From contig NZ_JALPNF010000014.1 of assembly GCF_023195535.1 (NCBI RefSeq), positions 1-53,099 on the forward strand: DNA of 53,099 bases. The letters run 5' to 3'. The notes beneath the pieces were generated by a model. That model ran no database searches. It was not told where the DNA came from and worked only from the letters and a program-made list of their open reading frames with translations. Shown piece by piece: positions 49,434-53,099 of the stretch. How positions within the stretch are numbered: position 1 is the stretch's first letter; each line of letters begins with the position of its first letter. Origin of the DNA: Sphingomonas faeni (lineage in GTDB: Bacteria > Pseudomonadota > Alphaproteobacteria > Sphingomonadales > Sphingomonadaceae). Position numbers and translations under genes: made by a program.

Positions 49434-50024
49434 ATGATTTTGAGTGCAGTGCAGCATGAACTGGGTAGCCGGGAGCGTATCGTTGCCGCAGCCCGTCATC
49501 TGTTTGCGACCCAGGGGTTTCATCAGACGCCGATGTCCGAACTGGCGGTGGCGGCGGGTGTTTCCGTCGGCCAGATCTATCGCCTGTTCACCGGCAAGAA
49601 TGCGGTGATCCAGGCGATCGTAATGGAAGATGCCATCGCCAAGATGGCCGAATTGCAGACGATGAACGACTCGGTCAAATGCGAAGGGCTGACCATCGAG
49701 GACGGGTTCGTCGAGCTCGCGCGGCGCGCGCTGTCCAAGGGCGACGAGGCGCTGTCGTTCGAGATCATGGCCGAGGCGCACCGCAATGCCGACGTCGCGG
49801 ACACGATCGCCGAGCTCTGCCGCGGGTTCCGCCAGATGATCCGCGAATTGGCCTGCGTCGCCAACCCCGATCTGCAGGAAAAGGAACTGGAGGGTGCCGA
49901 GGAGCTGATCCTGGCGTTCATGTTCGGACTTGGCCACCGCACCTTGTCGCGCCCGCGCCTGTCGGAGGACGAGACGGCACGGCTGACCGGCCGGATGATC
50001 CTCGCGGCGGTGCGCGCACTTTAA
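49434..50024 (+). CDS. TetR/AcrR-family transcriptional regulator
   Basis: 196 residues. The N-terminal DNA-binding domain (about 10-58) has the canonical layout RERIVAAARHLFATQGFHQTPMSELAVAAGVSVGQIYRLFTGKNAVIQAI with the recognition helix VSVGQIYRLF. The C-terminal ligand-binding domain (about 65-196) is all helical and unrelated to well-known types by eye. It most likely represses the divergent RND operon and itself through the palindrome at 49356-49375 and is released by a pump substrate. The ligand is unknown. Confidence 0.9.
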   Translation: MILSAVQHELGSRERIVAAARHLFATQGFHQTPMSELAVAAGVSVGQIYRLFTGKNAVIQAIVMEDAIAKMAELQTMNDSVKCEGLTIEDGFVELARRALSKGDEALSFEIMAEAHRNADVADTIAELCRGFRQMIRELACVANPDLQEKELEGAEELILAFMFGLGHRTLSRPRLSEDETARLTGRMILAAVRAL

Positions 50025-50104
50025 GAGCGGACCATTTGCGCGGCGGACGTTCGTGCCTAGATAGCCCCTGCCCCCACCCCGGGCGACTTCGGCTAGGAAA
50101 CGAC

Positions 50105-50857
50105 ATGACCAGAACCGTTCTCATCACCGGCGCCACCTCGGGGATCGGCGAAGCCGCCGCCCACGCCTTTGCCGGTGCGGGCTGGCGGGTGATCGCGACC
50201 GGGCGTCGCGCCGAGCGGCTCGATGCGCTGGTCGCCGCACTGGGCGCGGACACGGTCCATCCCGCGGTATTCGACGTCTGCGACGAGCGCGCACGCGATG
50301 CCGCGCTGGACGCGCTGCCCGAGGCATATCGCGACGTCGACCTGTTGATCAACAATGCCGGGCTTGCGCTGGGCACCAAGCCTGCGGACCAGGCGGACGT
50401 CGACCAGTGGAAGACGATGATCGCGACCAACGTCACCGCGCTCGTATCGCTTACGCACCGGATGCTGCCCGGCCTGATCGCGCGGAAGGGTGCGGTGATC
50501 AATATCTCGTCGGTCGCGGCGACCTACCCCTATACCGGCGGCAACGTGTATGGCGGGACCAAGGCGTTCGTCGAACAATTCTCGCTCGGGCTGCGCTCCG
50601 ACCTGCACGGCAAGGGCGTCCGCGTCACGTCGATCGAGCCGGGCATGATCGAGACCGAATTCACGCTCGTCCGCACCGCCGGCGATCAGGCGGCGTCGGA
50701 TACGCTGTACGGCGGCGCCGATCCGATGACCGGCGCCGACCTCGCCGCGACGCTGCTGTGGATTGCCGAACTGCCGCCGCATCTGAATATCAACCGGCTG
50801 GAGATCATGCCGGTCAGCCAGTCGTTTGCGGGGTTCCAGGTCGCGCGGAACGGATGA
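50105..50857 (+). CDS. Short-chain dehydrogenase/reductase (YdfG-like)
   Basis: 250 residues from ATG 50105 with AGGAAA upstream. Classical SDR motifs: cofactor loop TGATSGIG, with Arg residues after the second strand (TGRRAERL) favouring NADP; NNAG; catalytic Ser in NISSVA and YGGTK (Tyr and Lys of YxxxK). The pattern IEPGMIETEFT resembles YdfG-type NADP-dependent 3-hydroxy acid (serine/allo-threonine) dehydrogenases. Substrate assignment is by similarity only. Same strand as the TetR gene, 80 bases after it. Confidence 0.88.
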   Translation: MTRTVLITGATSGIGEAAAHAFAGAGWRVIATGRRAERLDALVAALGADTVHPAVFDVCDERARDAALDALPEAYRDVDLLINNAGLALGTKPADQADVDQWKTMIATNVTALVSLTHRMLPGLIARKGAVINISSVAATYPYTGGNVYGGTKAFVEQFSLGLRSDLHGKGVRVTSIEPGMIETEFTLVRTAGDQAASDTLYGGADPMTGADLAATLLWIAELPPHLNINRLEIMPVSQSFAGFQVARNG

Positions 50858-51027
50858 CCGCGACAGACACCAGCTTTCTCAGGGTTTCTACGATGTAACG
50901 CCCGGCGAGAGTGGCATTTCCTCCATCCCTGGGTGATTGCTCCGTTTCCCAGCGGCGTCCCGATAATCGCGTGCTGGCGCTCGGCGGTACGAACCATCGC
51001 TTAACCACGCCGGCTGTAAGCCGTGGC

Positions 51028-52719
51028 ATGACCCACTGCCCACGTCCCGTGACCGATAGTTTTCAAGATCGACCTGTTTCGCGCGAACCCGGTCGATCCT
51101 CGGACGGCATGCCCTCCGCGACGGCAATGCTCGACATGCTCCCTGGGCTCGTGGCGTATTTCGACCGTGACCTGACGTATCGCTACGCCAATGCGACCTA
51201 CGCATCATGGCGTGGCATCGCCCCCGACCAGATCGTCGGACGACATTGTCGCGACATCGTCGGCGACCTCAACTTTCCAACCGTCCTGCCACGCCTGATC
51301 GACGCCCTGGCCGGCATGCCGGTTACCTATGAATATGCGTTGTTCGACGGCGGCAACGCACGGCGTGTCCAGGGGAGCTACGTCCCCGACGTCGATAGCG
51401 ACGGCGCCGTCCGCGGGATCGTCGTGCTGGTGACCGATATCAGCGTGCGCAGCGATCTCGAGGCGCGCATTGCCGAGAACGAGATCATGTTCAACGATGC
51501 GTTCGAGCATGCCCCCGTCGGCATGGCCGTCACCAACGCAGACGGGAGGATGGAGCGGGTGAATTCCGCATTCGCCGCCATGCTTGGACGGACGATCGAG
51601 GATGTCGCAGGACTTGATTTCCGGACGATCACGCATCCCGACGATCAAAATGCCGACGCGCTGCTCTTCGGAGAGATCGTGGCAGGGTACCGGGACGAAT
51701 ATACGCTGGAAAAGCGCTACCTTCATCCAAGCGGCGAGCCGGTCCACGCCTCGCTCGCGGTCTCGGCGGTCCGCGCACCGGACGGCAGCCTGATCCGGAT
51801 GATAGCGCATATCCAGGACGTGACCGAGCGCCGGCGCGCGGATCGCGCCCTTCAGGAAATCAACGCGCGGCTCACGCTGGCGATGGAGGCCGTACGCGGC
51901 GGCTTCTGGCACATCGACGTGGAAACCAAACGCTTCGAAACCTCCCCGAGTTTCTCGCGATTCGTGCGTGGGCCGGAGGGGGCGGGCCCGATCGACCTCG
52001 ATACGTACGGCGAATATATCGCGCCGGCCAACCGCGATGCCGCCTCGGTCCAGACGCTGCTCGACGGCGAGATCGACGACGCCTCCGTCGAGTACGAGCT
52101 TTCGACGATCAACGGTCCGCGCTGGATGCGATGCGACCGCAAGCTGCTTCGTGCCCCGGACGGCAGTCCCTTGCGCATCGTCGGCGTGACGATCGACATC
52201 TCGGAAGATCGTGAAAGACAATTGCGCGCCGTCGTCGCCGCGGAAACCGATCCATTGACCGGGTTGCTCAACCGTCGAGGGCTCGACCAAAGGCTCGAAC
52301 AGACCACGCCCGGCGTCTCCGTCGGGATCATCGCGATCGATCTCGACCGGTTCAAGGCGATCAACGACCGGTTCGGCCACAGCGTCGGTGACGCGGTCCT
52401 GGTCGAGGTCGCCAGGCGTCTGCGCGGCGCCGTGCGCGCTAGCGATCATCTTGCGCGACTTGGCGGCGACGAATTCGCCGTGTTGTTACCCGAAGCCGAT
52501 GACGCCCGGTTGTCCGTGGTTGCCGATCGGATCGAACGCGCGTTGGGCGAGCGCATGACGATCAACGACGCCCCGCTGCCAATCAGTGGCAGCGTCGGCG
52601 CGGTTCTCATGGACGGATCGACCACGACACCCGCAGTCCAGAGCTTCGCGGCGGCGTTGCGACGTGCCGATGCAGCGCTGTATGCCGCGAAGCGCAAGCA
52701 TCACCTGCGAAGAACTTAA
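51028..52719 (+). CDS. Diguanylate cyclase with multiple PAS domains
   Basis: 563 residues from ATG 51028 (start uncertain: the frame is open from 50911, and ATG 51109 lies just before the first PAS domain). At least two clear PAS domains: about 33-150 (LDMLPGLVAYFDRDLTYRYAN...) and about 155-275 (FEHAPVGMAVTNADGRMERVN, ending ...DVTERRRADRAL), then a third PAS-like domain to about 395 (ending DISEDRERQ). The GGDEF domain follows (DPLTGLLNRRGL, LGGDEFAVLLPEA) with the RxxD inhibitory site RASD five residues before GGDEF. It should make cyclic di-GMP in response to a small-molecule, redox or light signal. No membrane segment, so cytoplasmic. Confidence 0.9.
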   Translation: MTHCPRPVTDSFQDRPVSREPGRSSDGMPSATAMLDMLPGLVAYFDRDLTYRYANATYASWRGIAPDQIVGRHCRDIVGDLNFPTVLPRLIDALAGMPVTYEYALFDGGNARRVQGSYVPDVDSDGAVRGIVVLVTDISVRSDLEARIAENEIMFNDAFEHAPVGMAVTNADGRMERVNSAFAAMLGRTIEDVAGLDFRTITHPDDQNADALLFGEIVAGYRDEYTLEKRYLHPSGEPVHASLAVSAVRAPDGSLIRMIAHIQDVTERRRADRALQEINARLTLAMEAVRGGFWHIDVETKRFETSPSFSRFVRGPEGAGPIDLDTYGEYIAPANRDAASVQTLLDGEIDDASVEYELSTINGPRWMRCDRKLLRAPDGSPLRIVGVTIDISEDRERQLRAVVAAETDPLTGLLNRRGLDQRLEQTTPGVSVGIIAIDLDRFKAINDRFGHSVGDAVLVEVARRLRGAVRASDHLARLGGDEFAVLLPEADDARLSVVADRIERALGERMTINDAPLPISGSVGAVLMDGSTTTPAVQSFAAALRRADAALYAAKRKHHLRRT

Positions 52720-52740
52720 CGCGGATTATAAATAATTGGT

Positions 52741-52762
52741 CTTAAGTTTACACTCACTTAAG
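52741..52762. promoter_or_regulatory. Short inverted repeat upstream of the GAF gene
   Basis: CTTAAGT (52741-52747) and ACTTAAG (52756-52762) form a 7-bp inverted repeat with 8 bases between, in an AT-rich patch (52725-52780) that stands out from the GC-rich window. It lies 23-44 bases before ATG 52785 and may be a regulator site or part of the promoter. Confidence 0.4.
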
Positions 52763-52784
52763 TCATATAGGCCAAAATACTATC

Positions 52785-53012
52785 ATGACCAAAACGGTGC
52801 ACGAGGAAGCGCGGCTCGACGCACTTCTGCAGCTCAACATCCTCGATAGTCCGGCCAGCGAGAGCTTCGACCGGATCACCAGGATGGCAAGTCAGATTTT
52901 CGGCCTGCCGGTGTCGGCGATCTCGTTGACGGACGAGGATCGTCAGTGGTTCAAATCCCGTGTCGGCGTCGAACTGAACCGCCCCGGGTCTGCCGGAGGC
53001 CTTGGGTTGTGA
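52785..53012 (+). pseudogene. GAF-domain signalling protein, truncated by IS insertion
   Basis: The native part covers about 63 codons: MTKTVHEEARLDALLQLNILD ... SFDRITRMASQIFGLPVSAISLTDEDRQWFKSRVG. This is the first half of a GAF domain of the type that opens many GAF-GGDEF and GAF-histidine-kinase proteins. The IS3-type element begins at 52975, and the frame then reads 12 codons of IS DNA to a stop at 53010-53012. The rest of the gene, and therefore the output domain, is missing. It follows a diguanylate cyclase gene by 65 bases, so a role in cyclic di-GMP signalling is plausible but not shown. Confidence 0.85.
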
Positions 53013-53099
53013 GTCACGCCGCCATATCGATGTTGTCTGCGGCAGCATAATATTGGTGTTCGGCTTCGGCAGGCGGGATGTTGCCGATAGGCTCGAGCA
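52975..53099 (-). mobile_element. 3' end of the same IS3-type insertion sequence, inverted
   Basis: Exact reverse complement of 2-126. It starts TGAACCGCCCCGGGTCTGCC at 52975 and contains the last 28 transposase codons, with the stop at 53016-53014 read on the minus strand. It interrupts the GAF gene. The remainder lies beyond the window. Confidence 0.85.
53014..53097 (-). CDS. IS3-type transposase (OrfB), C-terminal fragment, second copy
   Basis: Codes for the same 27-28 C-terminal residues as 1-87, in the opposite direction (PIGNIPPAEAEHQYY pattern, stop at 53016-53014). Only the tail is in the window. Because both copies are identical over the visible part, they are recent copies of one element or the same repeat met twice by an assembly. 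Confidence 0.7.
   Translation of the reverse strand, partial: LEPIGNIPPAEAEHQYYAAADNIDMAA

Noticed and set aside
1..53099. CRISPR arrays, rRNA genes, prophage structural genes
   Set aside because: Looked for regular short direct repeats, rRNA landmarks and phage modules; only palindromic REP-like repeats were found.
1..53099. Composite transposon bounded by the two IS copies
   Set aside because: The 52.8 kb between them is mostly essential chromosomal genes, so mobilisation as a unit is very unlikely; inversion or an assembly edge fits better.

Overview
The window is GC-rich alphaproteobacterial DNA and looks like a Sphingomonas-type (Sphingomonadales) chromosome. The signs are the block dnaA-rpsT-mutM-ubiE-ubiB-coaBC-dut, the cluster rpmH-rnpA-yidD-yidC-engB, the secB / Tim44-like / mltA / Smr arrangement, and many short palindromic repeats between genes. 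This assignment rests on protein resemblance read by eye; no search was run.

Layout. (1) 1-126 and 52975-53099 are the same end of an IS3-type element, in opposite orientation, so both window edges lie inside copies of one insertion sequence. (2) 127-2676 is a small decayed accessory stretch: a 3' fragment of a tRNA-Arg(CCT)-like gene, a helix-turn-helix protein, and a tyrosine integrase that has lost its N-terminal part and sits directly at a complete tRNA-Leu(CAA). (3) 2743-11587 is housekeeping: YifB/ComM-type ATPase, a PGPGW-type membrane protein, rpmH, rnpA, yidD, yidC, engB, an S41 peptidase lipoprotein, a glutathione S-transferase and dapE. (4) 11787-17698 carries Smr, MltA and Tim44-like genes leftward and secB, murJ and trpS rightward. 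(5) 17975-21106 holds dnaA, rpsT and mutM leftward; 21163-27717 holds ubiE, ubiB, a membrane protein, coaBC, dut, an exported protein and a MoeB/ThiF-like enzyme rightward. (6) 28006-28960 is rplJ-rplL behind a long leader. (7) 29262-35321, all leftward: a proline-rich anchored protein, an exported amidohydrolase, and three Tad-type envelope proteins (TadG, TadE, TadE/F). (8) 35530-41469 has a large secreted protein of unknown role, a PRISE-type reductase, two small proteins and zwf. (9) 41593-49328 has a CPA1 Na+/H+ antiporter and a complete RND efflux operon (adaptor, pump, outer-membrane channel). A divergent TetR-type regulator follows, with a perfect palindromic operator candidate in between. 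(10) 50105-53012: a short-chain dehydrogenase, a multi-PAS diguanylate cyclase, and a GAF protein cut by the right-hand IS.

How parts work together. yidD/yidC/secB/murJ/mltA serve envelope biogenesis. dnaA/mutM/dut serve replication and genome maintenance. rpmH, rpsT, rplJ, rplL and engB serve ribosome synthesis. The RND operon and its TetR neighbour form a self-contained inducible efflux unit. Many genes are translationally coupled through ATGA/GTGA/TTGA overlaps.

I did not find a clearly new multi-gene system. The most unusual observation is that the rnpA frame has no ordinary start codon of its own after rpmH: its only canonical start lies 7 bases before the rpmH start, so the frame encloses rpmH as in Thermus. 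Next in interest are the clipped integrase, the tRNA fragment and the IS-bounded edges.
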